From: Dethiobacter alkaliphilus AHT 1
Lineage (GTDB): Bacteria > Bacillota > Dethiobacteria > Dethiobacterales > Dethiobacteraceae
Direction: 5' to 3'
NCBI RefSeq assembly: GCF_000174415.1
Contig: NZ_ACJM01000019.1
Location: 1-45,012, forward strand
Length of the DNA stretch: 45,012 nucleotides
Numbering within the stretch: position 1 is the first letter of the stretch; every line of letters starts with the position of its first letter. Both the position numbers and the translations under genes were made by a program. Positions 7,908 to 16,217 of this stretch are shown here, piece after piece. Below the pieces are notes generated by a model. The model was not told the DNA's origin, did no database searches, and worked only from the letters and a program-made list of their open reading frames with translations.

Positions 7908-9068
7908 ATACCCTTTTTCGCTCTGCCAGAAATGCTTCTAACCTATCCATTCCCTCCTCGATGTTCTCCAGAGAATTGGCATAAGACAACCTTAGATACC
8001 CTTCCAGGTTAGGGCCAAAATCAATGCCCGGCGTTACAGCCACGCCGGCTTGTTCCAATACTTCAAAAGCAAAGGCATAAGAATCATCTGTATAACTTTT
8101 AACATTGGCCAGCATGTAAAAGGCACCGGTGGGCGGCACAGCGGGAGCTATACCCATTTGCTGCAGGCGCCCCAAAAGGTATTTGCGCCGCTTATCATAA
8201 ACAGCAAGCATCTCCTCTACCTGAGCATCACAGTCACGCAGGGCGGCAACGGCTGCTTCCTGAGAAAAGGAACAGGCACTTATAAAGAGGTTTTGCTGCA
8301 GCGTCTGCAGCGGCCGGACAAATTCGGGAGGCGCAATAACATATCCCAGGCGCCAGCCCGTCATGGCGAATTTTTTGGAAAAACCGTTAAATACAAAGGC
8401 CCGGTCGGTAAACTCCAGCACCGAATGATCCTTGCCGCCATAATTCAGTCCATGATATATTTCGTCGGAAAGCAGGTAACGCCCCTCGGCGGCCAATTCT
8501 GCAATGGATAACAGTTCTGCCGCAGAGAAAACATTTCCGGTGGGGTTGGCAGGAGAGTTTACCATAATCCCGCGAACCTGCGGGGTCAGCCGGGCTTCAA
8601 TGTCTTCTTTTCTAAACTTAAAGCCATCTTCTTCCCGCACCGGGACACAGAGCGGCTCGCCGCCTGCGTAACGGATAAAGTTAGGATAGCAGGCATAATA
8701 AGGATCAGAGAGCAGCACCTGTTCTCCGGGCTCTAGAAGTGCTGAAAACACCAGCAAAAGTGCCGGCGAGGTGCCGGAAGTGACCAGCACCTGCTCCGGA
8801 GAAACGTCCACGTTATACGAACGCTTGTAGTAACGGGCAATCTCACCCCGCAGTTCACGTTTACCCATGCTGTGGGTATAGTGGGTATCATTTTTTTCAA
8901 GAGCGGCCAGCGCGGCCTTTTTCACCGGCTCCGGCGTATCAAAATCCGGTTCGCCAATCTCCAGATGAATAATATGGCGTCCTGCCGCTTCCAGCTCTTT
9001 GGCTCGCTCCAGACTTCCATCACCAAAAAAGGACTTACCCCGCAGGCAGGGTCTTTTTTTATTGTCAT
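7906..9068 (-). pseudogene. Class I/II PLP-dependent aminotransferase, frameshifted near its start
   Basis: The main frame (8925 to 7906) lacks the N-terminal ~50 residues normally found in this family. Upstream, ATG at 9068 opens a frame reading MTIKKDPACGVSPFLVMEV, and the main frame resumes as LERAKELEAAGRHIIHLEIGE, which together match the usual start. One base is missing at about 9011-9014 between GT and CTGGAG. Downstream the family motifs are intact: substrate region NSPANPTGN, the PLP lysine in VFNGFSKKFAMTGWRLGY, and a C-terminal LRLSYANS. It would transfer amino groups between amino and 2-oxo acids; the specificity is not readable. It may be a real pseudogene or a sequence error. 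Confidence 0.8.
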
Positions 9069-9167
9069 TTCATCACTTCCCGTCACAGTTATCTTCCTAT
9101 ATAAAGCTAATTAAAATCTCTTTTCTGTGTCTCCGGGTAAAATCCTGCACACGAAATTCTTAAAAGC

Positions 9168-9195
9168 AAAGGACCGGCAATACCGGCCCTTTTTA
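9168..9195. terminator. Terminator of the 2-oxoacid oxidoreductase operon
   Basis: A 10-base stem with one mismatch (9168-9177 with 9182-9191) and a short loop. A run of A/T lies on either side. It lies 14 bases beyond the beta subunit stop codon. Confidence 0.75.
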
Positions 9196-9208
9196 TAGGG
9201 AGAGCGTT

Positions 9209-10093
9209 TTAGGTCTTATTCTTTTCCAACAAAGCCTGCCAGTTTTTATCCACCTCTTTTTGCATCACAGCGATTTCTTCATCACTTAGAGCGGCAAAAC
9301 GACGCTGCCGGTCAATATAGTCCTTAAGCGGCCGCAAACTCTCCGGCTCATAGGTGAGGTTAATTTGCTCCCCCTTAATCATTTCATAAAGGGGAAAGAC
9401 ACCGGTTTCCACCGCCAGGCGGGAAAAGACAATGGTCTCATCGCTTTCAATTCCCCAACCGGGGGGACAGGGACAAAGCAGATGGAAAAAGCGAAAACCT
9501 TTAATTGTTTTGGCTTTATTAAACTTGGCCAGCAAGTCTGCAGGATGCGCTACTGTGGCTGTGGCTGCATAGGGAATGCGGTGAGCCTCAATAATTTTCA
9601 TGATATCTTTCTTGGGGTTTTCCTTAACCTTAGGTGACGGCGTGGTATTGGAGCCGGAGCCGTAGGGACTGGCAGAACTACGCTGCATTCCGGTATTCAT
9701 ATAAGCTTCATTGTCGTAACAGATGTAAATAATATTTTCATTGCGCTCCGCCGCCCCGGAGAGTCCCTGCAGGCCGATATCAAAGGTGCCGCCGTCGCCG
9801 GCCAGCACCACCACCTGCGTCTTATCATCACCCATGGCCTGCAGTCCACGCTTTAGGCCGCTGCCTGTGGCCGCAGCGCTGGGAAACGGGCAGTGATATA
9901 CGTTAAGATCAAAGGAGCGTAGCGGAATAGGTCCGGCTATTATACTAAAACAGCAGGCGGTGATGACAAAAACCGTATCCTTGCCCAGCACCTTGGTCAG
10001 ATGCCGGACGGAAAGAGCCGCCGAACAACCGGGACAAGCGGTGTGTCCGGAAAAAAGATATTCTTCACGGGGCACTTGGTTTATTTTTGTCAT
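9209..10093 (-). CDS. 2-oxoacid:ferredoxin oxidoreductase, beta (TPP-binding) subunit
   Basis: A 294-residue thiamine pyrophosphate-binding subunit. The TPP/Mg motif runs from GDGGTFDIGLQGL to YICYDNEAYMNTG (the GDG...N pattern), and an early HTACPGCSAAL gives the first Fe-S cysteines (CPGC). The reaction is oxidative decarboxylation of a 2-oxo acid to acyl-CoA, reducing ferredoxin. ATG at 10093 overlaps the alpha stop codon as ATGA, so translation is coupled; an upstream in-frame start at 10147 would create a large overlap and is rejected. The gene closes the operon that begins with leucine dehydrogenase, so branched-chain 2-oxo acids (VorB-like) are favoured over pyruvate. This is inference from context. 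Confidence 0.88.
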   Translation of the reverse strand: MTKINQVPREEYLFSGHTACPGCSAALSVRHLTKVLGKDTVFVITACCFSIIAGPIPLRSFDLNVYHCPFPSAAATGSGLKRGLQAMGDDKTQVVVLAGDGGTFDIGLQGLSGAAERNENIIYICYDNEAYMNTGMQRSSASPYGSGSNTTPSPKVKENPKKDIMKIIEAHRIPYAATATVAHPADLLAKFNKAKTIKGFRFFHLLCPCPPGWGIESDETIVFSRLAVETGVFPLYEMIKGEQINLTYEPESLRPLKDYIDRQRRFAALSDEEIAVMQKEVDKNWQALLEKNKT

Positions 10094-11223
10094 AATAAGT
10101 TCACCGCCCATATCAGTTTCTCGCCGCCCCCGGCTGCATCCAGGCATTTTTCCAACAATTTCGGGGTCAGGTCTAGTCCGCCGGCCAAATTAAATTCTGC
10201 CGTCTGCGGCATTTGCTCCAAGCCGTAAAGGGCCGAACGCACTTCCTGAGCAAAAATTCCGCCCACCCCCATGGAAGCATTTCTGTCCACTATAATCACC
10301 TGCTGGATTTGCGGCTGTGACAGAAAATACCGCAGCTCAGCCACAGGAAACGGGCGAAATTGTTTGATGCGAACCAGCGCCTCATCCCGTCCGGATATAA
10401 AACTTTTAATGGTCTGGGCCATACTTCCTGCGGTCACAAAAACTGTTTTAGCCTCAGAGTTCCCAGTATATTCCACCGCAGGATACCCCCGCCCGGTCAG
10501 GCGCAGATACCCATCGTTTAAAGCGGCATATTCCGGGCCTGCTGCTGCTGTGGCCGCAAAGCGGGCTTTCATTAACTTAGCCATTTGCTCGGAGTTCACC
10601 AGTCCATGCCGGTTCTCCGGAGCTTCAACATCAAAGGCCGGCTGCTGAGGTGCTGCCGGCAGAAAACTATCTGCCGTTTTTTGATCCGGAATTTCCACCG
10701 CTTCATAGGTATGGGAGAGATAAAAACCGTCATAGGACACCAGTACCGGCAGCCGCACCTTTTCTGCCAGACCAAAGGCCAAAAGCACGGTATCCAGAAT
10801 CTCCTGCACATCGGCACAATACAGCTGAATCCAGCCCGTATCCCTCTGCGACAGGGTATCCAGCTGATCCGGTTCAATACACCAGGGCGCCCCCATGGCC
10901 CGGTTGGCATTGGTCATAACGATGGGCAGACGGGCTCCGGCGGCCCAGTGAATCAGCTCGTGCATGTAGGCCAGGCCATGAGCGGAGGTGGCGGTAAAGG
11001 CGCGAGCTCCGGCGTATGCCGCCCCGATGCAGTAAGCCAGCGCCGAATTCTCAGACTCCACCGTTACATACTCTCCGCCATAATCTCCTGCAGCCCACAT
11101 CCGGGCTAATGTTTCCATTACTGTGGTTTGCGGTGTAATGGGATAGGCGGAAATCACCTGAGTCCGGCTCAGGCGGACAGCGTGTGCCACCGCCTCGTTA
11201 CCCGTGATGATCTTCTTTGTCAC
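10090..11223 (-). CDS. 2-oxoacid:ferredoxin oxidoreductase, alpha subunit
   Basis: A 377-residue pyrimidine-binding subunit starting KKIITGNEAVAHAVRLSRTQ after its GTG and carrying SAYPITPQTTVMETL, the conserved PITPQ motif of the POR/VOR alpha chain. The domain II regions VTVESENSALAYCIGAAYAGARAF and TNANRAMGAPW match the family. I place the start at GTG 11223, which is preceded by GGAGGTGG and overlaps the previous gene by 26 bases. The longer frame from 11364 would overlap by more than 160 bases. It pairs with the beta chain downstream. Context with leucine dehydrogenase suggests 2-oxoisovalerate and related acids as substrates. Confidence 0.88.
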   Translation of the reverse strand: MTKKIITGNEAVAHAVRLSRTQVISAYPITPQTTVMETLARMWAAGDYGGEYVTVESENSALAYCIGAAYAGARAFTATSAHGLAYMHELIHWAAGARLPIVMTNANRAMGAPWCIEPDQLDTLSQRDTGWIQLYCADVQEILDTVLLAFGLAEKVRLPVLVSYDGFYLSHTYEAVEIPDQKTADSFLPAAPQQPAFDVEAPENRHGLVNSEQMAKLMKARFAATAAAGPEYAALNDGYLRLTGRGYPAVEYTGNSEAKTVFVTAGSMAQTIKSFISGRDEALVRIKQFRPFPVAELRYFLSQPQIQQVIIVDRNASMGVGGIFAQEVRSALYGLEQMPQTAEFNLAGGLDLTPKLLEKCLDAAGGGEKLIWAVNLL

Positions 11224-12823
11224 CGAGACCCACCTCCATTTCCAGAACACCCGCCGGGCATTCCCTGACACAGATTCCGCAACCTTTACAGTACTCAAGC
11301 TCCAGCCGACAATCCGCTTCACCCTCCAGCACCGCCATATCGGGACAGAAGAGCCAACAGACACTACAGCCGTTGCATTGGCCGCAGGACTGACAGCGCC
11401 CCGCCTCCTCCTGGGGATTTGCAGATTGCTTGCTGCGGGGATAAAGGAAAGGATTTACCGGCCGGAATTCACTGACCGGTTCAGACCGGCCCAACACCTC
11501 AGCAAACACAGCCTCAGTGTCTGACTGTGAGCCAATCTCCAGGTAACCGGCAATGGAGCGGGCGCCTTCGCGGCCGGCAGCGATTGCCGCCGCCACGGTA
11601 GCCGGTCCGGTGGACAAATCTCCCCCCGCAAACACGCCGGTCTTACCTGTAACCGGTGAAGCGGAATTTATCACTACACCGCTCCCCAATGCTTCATACT
11701 GTGGCTTTTGGCCCACCGCCACCAACACCGTATCACAATCCAGCGTAAAACCAGAGTTGGGAATAATGCGAACCGGCCTTTCCCGGCTCTCTGCCGCGGT
11801 GCGCACAAGTTGAATCTGCTCCACGGAATTTTCACCCAGGACTGCCTGCGGAGCTACCTGAAAGAGAAACTGCACCCCTGCTTCCTCTGCAGCCCGGACC
11901 TCCTCAGGGTGGGCCGGCATAGCTTCACGGGATCTGCGGTATACCACCACCACTTCTGCTCCGCGCAGCCGGGCAGTGCATGCGGCATCGATGGCGGCAT
12001 TACCTCCTCCCACCACTACCACATTTTGTCCTTCCGGCACTGCATCCCCCAGGTGTACCGTGCGCAGGTACTGCAAGGCCCCATACACACCGGAGAGCTT
12101 TTCACCTGCAACACCCAGCTCTTTCTCCTCCGCTGCGCCGGTGGCCAAAAAGACGGCATCATAATCTTCCTCCAGCACAGACAGTGTTATATCGCGATTC
12201 AGCTCAACGCCAAAGCGAAAGTTAACTCCCATGTTCAGCAATAGTTGAATTTCCTGAGCCAGCACATCCCGGGGCAGACGGTACTCGGGAATTCCCCAGG
12301 CCAGCAAACCACCGGCAACCCTTTCCCGCTCCAGCACAACAACCTGCACGCCCAGCGCTCGGAGATAATAGGCACAGGCCAGGCCCGCAGGCCCGGCACC
12401 CACCACCGCCACCCTGGCCGGCAACTCCCTGCCCGTTGCAGGGCCGGGCGGGCTTAAAGCAAATTGCTTATGGCGCCACAGGCCAACCTGTTTCTCCAAC
12501 TCCCCGATAGCCACCGCCTCATCATACTCCTGCCGGTTACATTTTTCCTGGCAGAAATTATAGCAGACATAGCCGGTAATGGCGGGAAAGGGGTTAGACC
12601 TGGATAAGATTTCCCATGCTGCGGCCATATCACCGTTTTTTACCTGCCCCACCCAGTGGGCAATGTTGTTGTGCAGGGGACAGGCAGCCCTGCACGGAGC
12701 CGTCTTTTCCCTTTTTACCGGGGTGGCAAACCGCCAGTCCCCGGTCTTATTCATTATGGCCGGCATGGAGCCGCTGCCAATCCGAAAAAGCGCCGTTTCC
12801 TCTTCCCTACAGAGCGGCCGCAT
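11198..12823 (-). CDS. GltD-like NAD(P)-linked flavoprotein fused to a 2x[4Fe-4S] ferredoxin (delta) domain
   Basis: A 541-residue fusion. Residues ~35-110 form the Cys-rich N-terminal domain of glutamate synthase small subunits (CRAACPLHNNIAHW and YNFCQEKC). Next come an FAD motif (VAVVGAGPAGLACAYYL) and an NAD(P) motif (VVVVGGGNAAIDAACTA), then TGKTGVFAGGD. The last ~80 residues carry CxxCxxC-rich ferredoxin sites, CQSCGQCNGCSVCWLFCP and CKGCGICVRECP, equivalent to the delta subunit of POR/VOR. It lies between gamma and alpha and overlaps both neighbours (17 and 26 bases). The design suggests that the complex passes electrons directly to or from NAD(P), perhaps with bifurcation. That function is inference. 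Confidence 0.85.
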   Translation of the reverse strand: MRPLCREEETALFRIGSGSMPAIMNKTGDWRFATPVKREKTAPCRAACPLHNNIAHWVGQVKNGDMAAAWEILSRSNPFPAITGYVCYNFCQEKCNRQEYDEAVAIGELEKQVGLWRHKQFALSPPGPATGRELPARVAVVGAGPAGLACAYYLRALGVQVVVLERERVAGGLLAWGIPEYRLPRDVLAQEIQLLLNMGVNFRFGVELNRDITLSVLEEDYDAVFLATGAAEEKELGVAGEKLSGVYGALQYLRTVHLGDAVPEGQNVVVVGGGNAAIDAACTARLRGAEVVVVYRRSREAMPAHPEEVRAAEEAGVQFLFQVAPQAVLGENSVEQIQLVRTAAESRERPVRIIPNSGFTLDCDTVLVAVGQKPQYEALGSGVVINSASPVTGKTGVFAGGDLSTGPATVAAAIAAGREGARSIAGYLEIGSQSDTEAVFAEVLGRSEPVSEFRPVNPFLYPRSKQSANPQEEAGRCQSCGQCNGCSVCWLFCPDMAVLEGEADCRLELEYCKGCGICVRECPAGVLEMEVGLGDKEDHHG

Positions 12824-13400
12824 AGCAGTCCAGCTCCCTTACGTTTTCATACCCTTCTGCTGCCGCAGCCAGATTCTTTGGTAAATTACGGGGAACCTTC
12901 TTACGCAAGACGGCTTGCAGGGATTCCAGTGAGCACACCCCGCTCACCCGAACCACAGCACCCAGCATCACCGTATTAATAATGGGGATCCCCACCGCAC
13001 CCAAGCCGTTTCTTGCCGCAATAGCCGATGCATCCACCAGATGGGTGTCAAACCCGCCTACACCGCATAAGTCACGGCACTTATCAACATCGTCACAGTT
13101 AACCAGCAGGCGGCCTCCCGGCTTCAGGCCCTTTAACATCTGCTGCCAGGGCAGGTTGACATCAAAGGTGACAACAATATCAGGCTGCTGAATCTGGCAG
13201 CGCGGCATTTCAGGAGACGAGCCCACCCGGACAAATGCTGTAACCGGTGCGCCGCGCCGCTCGGCGCCGTAAATACCAAATGACTGAACATGCTTACCTT
13301 CCAGAAAAGCTGCTTCCGCAATGGCAGTGGCGGCAAAAACAACTCCCTGACCGCCACGGCCGTGCAGGCGAATCTCAGTAATACCGTTTCTCATAGTCAT
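12807..13400 (-). CDS. 2-oxoacid:ferredoxin oxidoreductase, gamma subunit
   Basis: A 197-residue protein opening EIRLHGRGGQGVVFAATAIAEA, the GRGGQG motif of POR/VOR/KGOR gamma chains. The motif QSFGIYGAERRGAPVTAFVR, also conserved in gamma chains, follows. It is a structural/CoA-handling subunit of the heterotetramer. The ribosome binding site AAGGAGGG overlaps the stop of leucine dehydrogenase, and its own 3' end overlaps the next gene by 17 bases, indicating tight co-translation of the operon. Confidence 0.9.
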   Translation of the reverse strand: MTMRNGITEIRLHGRGGQGVVFAATAIAEAAFLEGKHVQSFGIYGAERRGAPVTAFVRVGSSPEMPRCQIQQPDIVVTFDVNLPWQQMLKGLKPGGRLLVNCDDVDKCRDLCGVGGFDTHLVDASAIAARNGLGAVGIPIINTVMLGAVVRVSGVCSLESLQAVLRKKVPRNLPKNLAAAAEGYENVRELDCYAAAL

Positions 13401-13414
13401 CAGATATCCCTCCT

Positions 13415-14485
13415 TTAAAAAGAAGACCTCAGGCTGAGCAGACCCTTCACAGACTGCACCCTTTCCTCTGCCATTTTATCAGCCACCCAAAGCGGTGAAC
13501 TGTCTTCCCGGTTGGCCCGGGCCAATACTTGTGCCAATCTCTCGCCGATACGCCCTACCACCGCCATAATTTCCGGTGAGGTACAGGACGTGTTCTCATT
13601 GGCCACATATATCAGGCCGCCGGCATTAATAACATAATCTGGTGCGTACAGAATCTCTGATTCATGCAATCTGTCCGCCAGGCTGTTATCTGCCAACACG
13701 TTATTGGCGGCACCGGCGATAATCCTGCAATCAAATTCAGGCAACGTCTCTTCAGTCACCACATTACCCAAAGCACAGGGAGAAAAAATATCACAGGTAA
13801 CTTTGTGAACCTCATCGGGCTCTACCCAGCGGGCCCCAAACCGATTCATGATTTCCTGACCTAAAGCTTTGTTCACATCTGAGATAATGAGCTTAGCACC
13901 TTCGTCGGCCAAATACTGACAGAGGGCGCGCCCCACATTGCCCACTCCCTGAACAGCCACTACCTTTCCCTTCAATTCGGGAGAACCATAGACTTGGGTG
14001 GCACAAGCTCTGATTCCTTCCAACACTCCGTAAGCGGTGGCGGGAGAGGGGCAACCACCCCGACCGCCAACAGCACTGCCTCCCACAGCATACTTGGTTT
14101 CGCGCCTGATGCAGTCGATATCATACTGATTTATCCCCGAATCCACAGAGGTGATATAGCGCCCTCCCAGCCTTTCCACAAACCGACCGTAGGCACGAAG
14201 CAGGGATTCGGTTTTCTCCTTCTCCGGATCACCAATAATCACCGCTTTGCCCCCACCCAGATCCAGACCGGCCATGGCTGCTTTATACGTCATGGCCCGG
14301 GCCAGAGACGCCACATCCAACAAAGCCTCTTTCTCCGTGGCATACACCTTCATACGCGTACCACCCAAGGCAGGCCCCAGCGTAGTGTCATGAATGGCAA
14401 CAATGGCTTGCAAACCGGTCTCACTATCCCGACAAAACACAAACTCCTCCATGCCGAAACGCTCCATGTCTGCAAAACATACCAC
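13415..14485 (-). CDS. Leucine/branched-chain amino acid dehydrogenase
   Basis: A 356-residue Glu/Leu/Phe/Val dehydrogenase. The N-terminus M-x-x-F-x-x-ME...EFVFCRD and AIHDTTLGPALGGTRM match leucine dehydrogenases. The catalytic lysine region is MTYKAAMAGLDLGGGKAVI, the NAD motif is VVAVQGVGNVGRAL, and IIAGAANNVLAD follows. It deaminates Leu, Val or Ile to 2-oxo acids with NAD+. GTG at 14485 aligns with the family start. It is the first gene of the oxoacid oxidoreductase operon, so its products would feed directly into that complex. A sigma-54 promoter lies about 160 bases upstream and a PAS-AAA-Fis activator gene precedes it, as in the Bacillus bkd operon. The symbol bcd would fit but specificity is inferred. 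Confidence 0.88.
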   Translation of the reverse strand: MVCFADMERFGMEEFVFCRDSETGLQAIVAIHDTTLGPALGGTRMKVYATEKEALLDVASLARAMTYKAAMAGLDLGGGKAVIIGDPEKEKTESLLRAYGRFVERLGGRYITSVDSGINQYDIDCIRRETKYAVGGSAVGGRGGCPSPATAYGVLEGIRACATQVYGSPELKGKVVAVQGVGNVGRALCQYLADEGAKLIISDVNKALGQEIMNRFGARWVEPDEVHKVTCDIFSPCALGNVVTEETLPEFDCRIIAGAANNVLADNSLADRLHESEILYAPDYVINAGGLIYVANENTSCTSPEIMAVVGRIGERLAQVLARANREDSSPLWVADKMAEERVQSVKGLLSLRSSF

Positions 14486-14532
14486 TTACCTCACCCCGTT
14501 TTCAGAATATTTTTGCAACTTACTTCACACCG

Positions 14533-14560
14533 TGCAATATTTTGCATGCAACCCCTTGCA
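14533..14560. promoter_or_regulatory. Two abutting TGCAA-N4-TTGCA palindromes in the operon leader
   Basis: TGCAA-tatt-TTGCA (14533-14546) is followed without a gap by TGCAA-cccc-TTGCA (14547-14560), and a further TTGCAA lies at 14513-14518. The pair sits between the sigma-54 promoter and the leucine dehydrogenase start. It may be a tandem operator or two small RNA hairpins. The binding protein is unknown. Confidence 0.55.
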
Positions 14561-14640
14561 GGATTAACAACCAACCACAGTCCAAATACCCGATTCCTGG
14601 TGCTTACAGCGGCTACTAATCATTCTTTCTCTATATCATA

Positions 14641-14657
14641 CGCAAAAAACGTACCAA
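14641..14657 (-). promoter_or_regulatory. Sigma-54 (-24/-12) promoter of the leucine dehydrogenase operon
   Basis: Read on the minus strand: TTGGTACGTTTTTTGCG. Compared with the consensus TTGGCACG-N4-TTGCW, the GG and GC pairs are present with the exact 10-base spacing, and only the C in GGCAC and the last base differ. Transcription would start near 14630, giving a leader of about 145 bases. The adjacent gene encodes a sigma-54 activator. Confidence 0.8.
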
Positions 14658-14674
14658 CCGGGATAAAGAAAAAT

Positions 14675-14704
14675 AAAAACCCACGATATCCGCGGGTTTT
14701 ATTT
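14675..14704. terminator. Terminator of the sigma-54 activator gene
   Basis: AAAACCC (14676-14682) pairs with GGGTTTT (14694-14700), extended by a CG/CG pair inside with one bulged base each side. T-rich sequence follows on both strands. It overlaps the end of the regulator gene and lies just upstream of the sigma-54 promoter. Confidence 0.7.
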
Positions 14705-16090
14705 AATACCATATCGGTTTAATTTATTGTATAAATTGCGAATGGAAATGTTTAGGGCTTTTGCCGCTTCCGTTTTATTTCCGTCCGCTGCCTGCAAAGC
14801 ACTCATTAACACGCTTTTTTCCCAACGGGCATGGAGCACATCCAGAGGCTCCCCGCCATATGCGCAGGAACGCTGTTCTTTCTCCATGACTGCTTCGTCT
14901 CCGTTTAACAGCGAAAATACCAAATGATGAGTCTGCACCACCGTTTCATTCTGCTTCAGGTTGATCAGGGCACGGGCAATCACATTCTTTAGTTCCCGGA
15001 CGTTACCCGGCCAGTGATACTGCCGCAGCATTTCCGCCGCTTGCGGTGACAGCTTAGCTCCCAGTCGGTTATAGTCCTGGCCCATGCGGTTTAAGTAGTA
15101 CTGTGCTAAAAGAGGCACATCGTCTTTACGCTCCGCCAGAGGTGGAATGAGTATGGGGAAGACATTTAAACGGTAGTAGAGGTCTTTACGGAACTTTCCT
15201 GCTGTAATTAATGCTTCCAGATTGGCATTGGTGGCAGCGATAATCCGCACATCCACCGGAATGGGACGGGCTTCGCCAATGCGCACTATCTCGCCTTCCT
15301 GCAGGACCCGTAACAGCTTGGCCTGCAGGCTCAGCTCCATGGAACCTATTTCATCAAGAAAGATTGTGCCGCCGCAAGCTTCTTCAAACAGACCCTTTTT
15401 GCCGTGCTTTCTGGCCCCGGTAAAAGCTCCTTCAGTATAACCAAACAGTTCACTTTCCAGCAAACTCTCCGGCAGCGCACTGCAGTTGACCCGGATAAAC
15501 TGCTGATTCCGCCGCGGGCTGGCTTCATGAATGGCATGGGCAAAAAGCTCTTTTCCTGTGCCGCAATCGCCCCTAAGCAGTACATTGGCAGGAGTGGCCG
15601 CCGCCAACTGGGCCAATTCAATGGCCTGCTGCAGTGCTGCACTTTTGCCGATTATATCATTAAAGGAATATTTGGATTCCAACTGCCGTACTTTCTGTTT
15701 TGTCCGCTGCAATTCTTCCATCAAGGCCCTGATTTCCGAAACATCATGGATGATACCCACACTGCCGCGCAGCCTGCCATGCATCAACAAAGGCGCGCAG
15801 GAAACCATTACATGCCGTTTATAGGGCCCAACCTTCATAGGCACGCCTTTAATGGACTTACCCGTTTCCAAAACCTTCATATGCACACTTTCACCTTCGG
15901 CAATATCCACTTCCGCCGGCTTATTAAGTACATCCGTTTCCCGCAAACCGGTTAATTTACAGTAAGCCTTGTTAAACAGAATTCCGATGCCATTTTCATC
16001 CACAACAGAAATAGCATCCTCAATGGAGTTAATAATGGTCCACAGAATTAACCTCAGCTCATCATCTGGCCTGTCGTTGCGCATGCCCAC
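14699..16090 (-). CDS. PAS-AAA+-Fis sigma-54-dependent transcriptional activator (BkdR-like)
   Basis: A 463-residue regulator. Residues ~12-125 form a PAS sensor domain (IEDAISVVDENGIGILFNKAY). Residues ~140-375 form the AAA+ domain: Walker A GDCGTGKE (usual GESGTGKE), the sigma-54 contact loop GAFTGA, Walker B GGTIFLDEIG and WPGNVREL. The last 35 residues are a Fis-type helix-turn-helix (NKTEAAKALNISIRNLYNKL). It should open sigma-54 promoters in response to a small-molecule signal. GTG at 16090 follows AGGGGGG. The gene precedes the leucine dehydrogenase operon, which has a -24/-12 promoter, as in the BkdR system of Bacillus. There is no receiver domain, so control is probably by ligand binding. 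Confidence 0.9.
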   Translation of the reverse strand: MGMRNDRPDDELRLILWTIINSIEDAISVVDENGIGILFNKAYCKLTGLRETDVLNKPAEVDIAEGESVHMKVLETGKSIKGVPMKVGPYKRHVMVSCAPLLMHGRLRGSVGIIHDVSEIRALMEELQRTKQKVRQLESKYSFNDIIGKSAALQQAIELAQLAAATPANVLLRGDCGTGKELFAHAIHEASPRRNQQFIRVNCSALPESLLESELFGYTEGAFTGARKHGKKGLFEEACGGTIFLDEIGSMELSLQAKLLRVLQEGEIVRIGEARPIPVDVRIIAATNANLEALITAGKFRKDLYYRLNVFPILIPPLAERKDDVPLLAQYYLNRMGQDYNRLGAKLSPQAAEMLRQYHWPGNVRELKNVIARALINLKQNETVVQTHHLVFSLLNGDEAVMEKEQRSCAYGGEPLDVLHARWEKSVLMSALQAADGNKTEAAKALNISIRNLYNKLNRYGIK

Positions 16091-16217
16091 CGGAATCCCC
16101 CCTCTTTTTGATTATATCACAGGTAAGGAATACGCAGAACATGATTTCCCACTTAGGCTATATAATTTGCCTTATTTAGGTTAAGCTAAAATAATACTGT
16201 TAATGAGGGGGATCACA

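Noticed and set aside
10093-10147. Upstream in-frame start for the beta subunit
   Set aside because: The ATG at 10093 forms an ATGA overlap with the alpha stop and opens the conserved N-terminus; the longer form has no site.
11224-11364. N-terminal extension of the alpha subunit
   Set aside because: The extension would overlap the fused flavoprotein's ferredoxin domain by more than 160 bases, and the GTG at 11223 has a GGAGGTG site.
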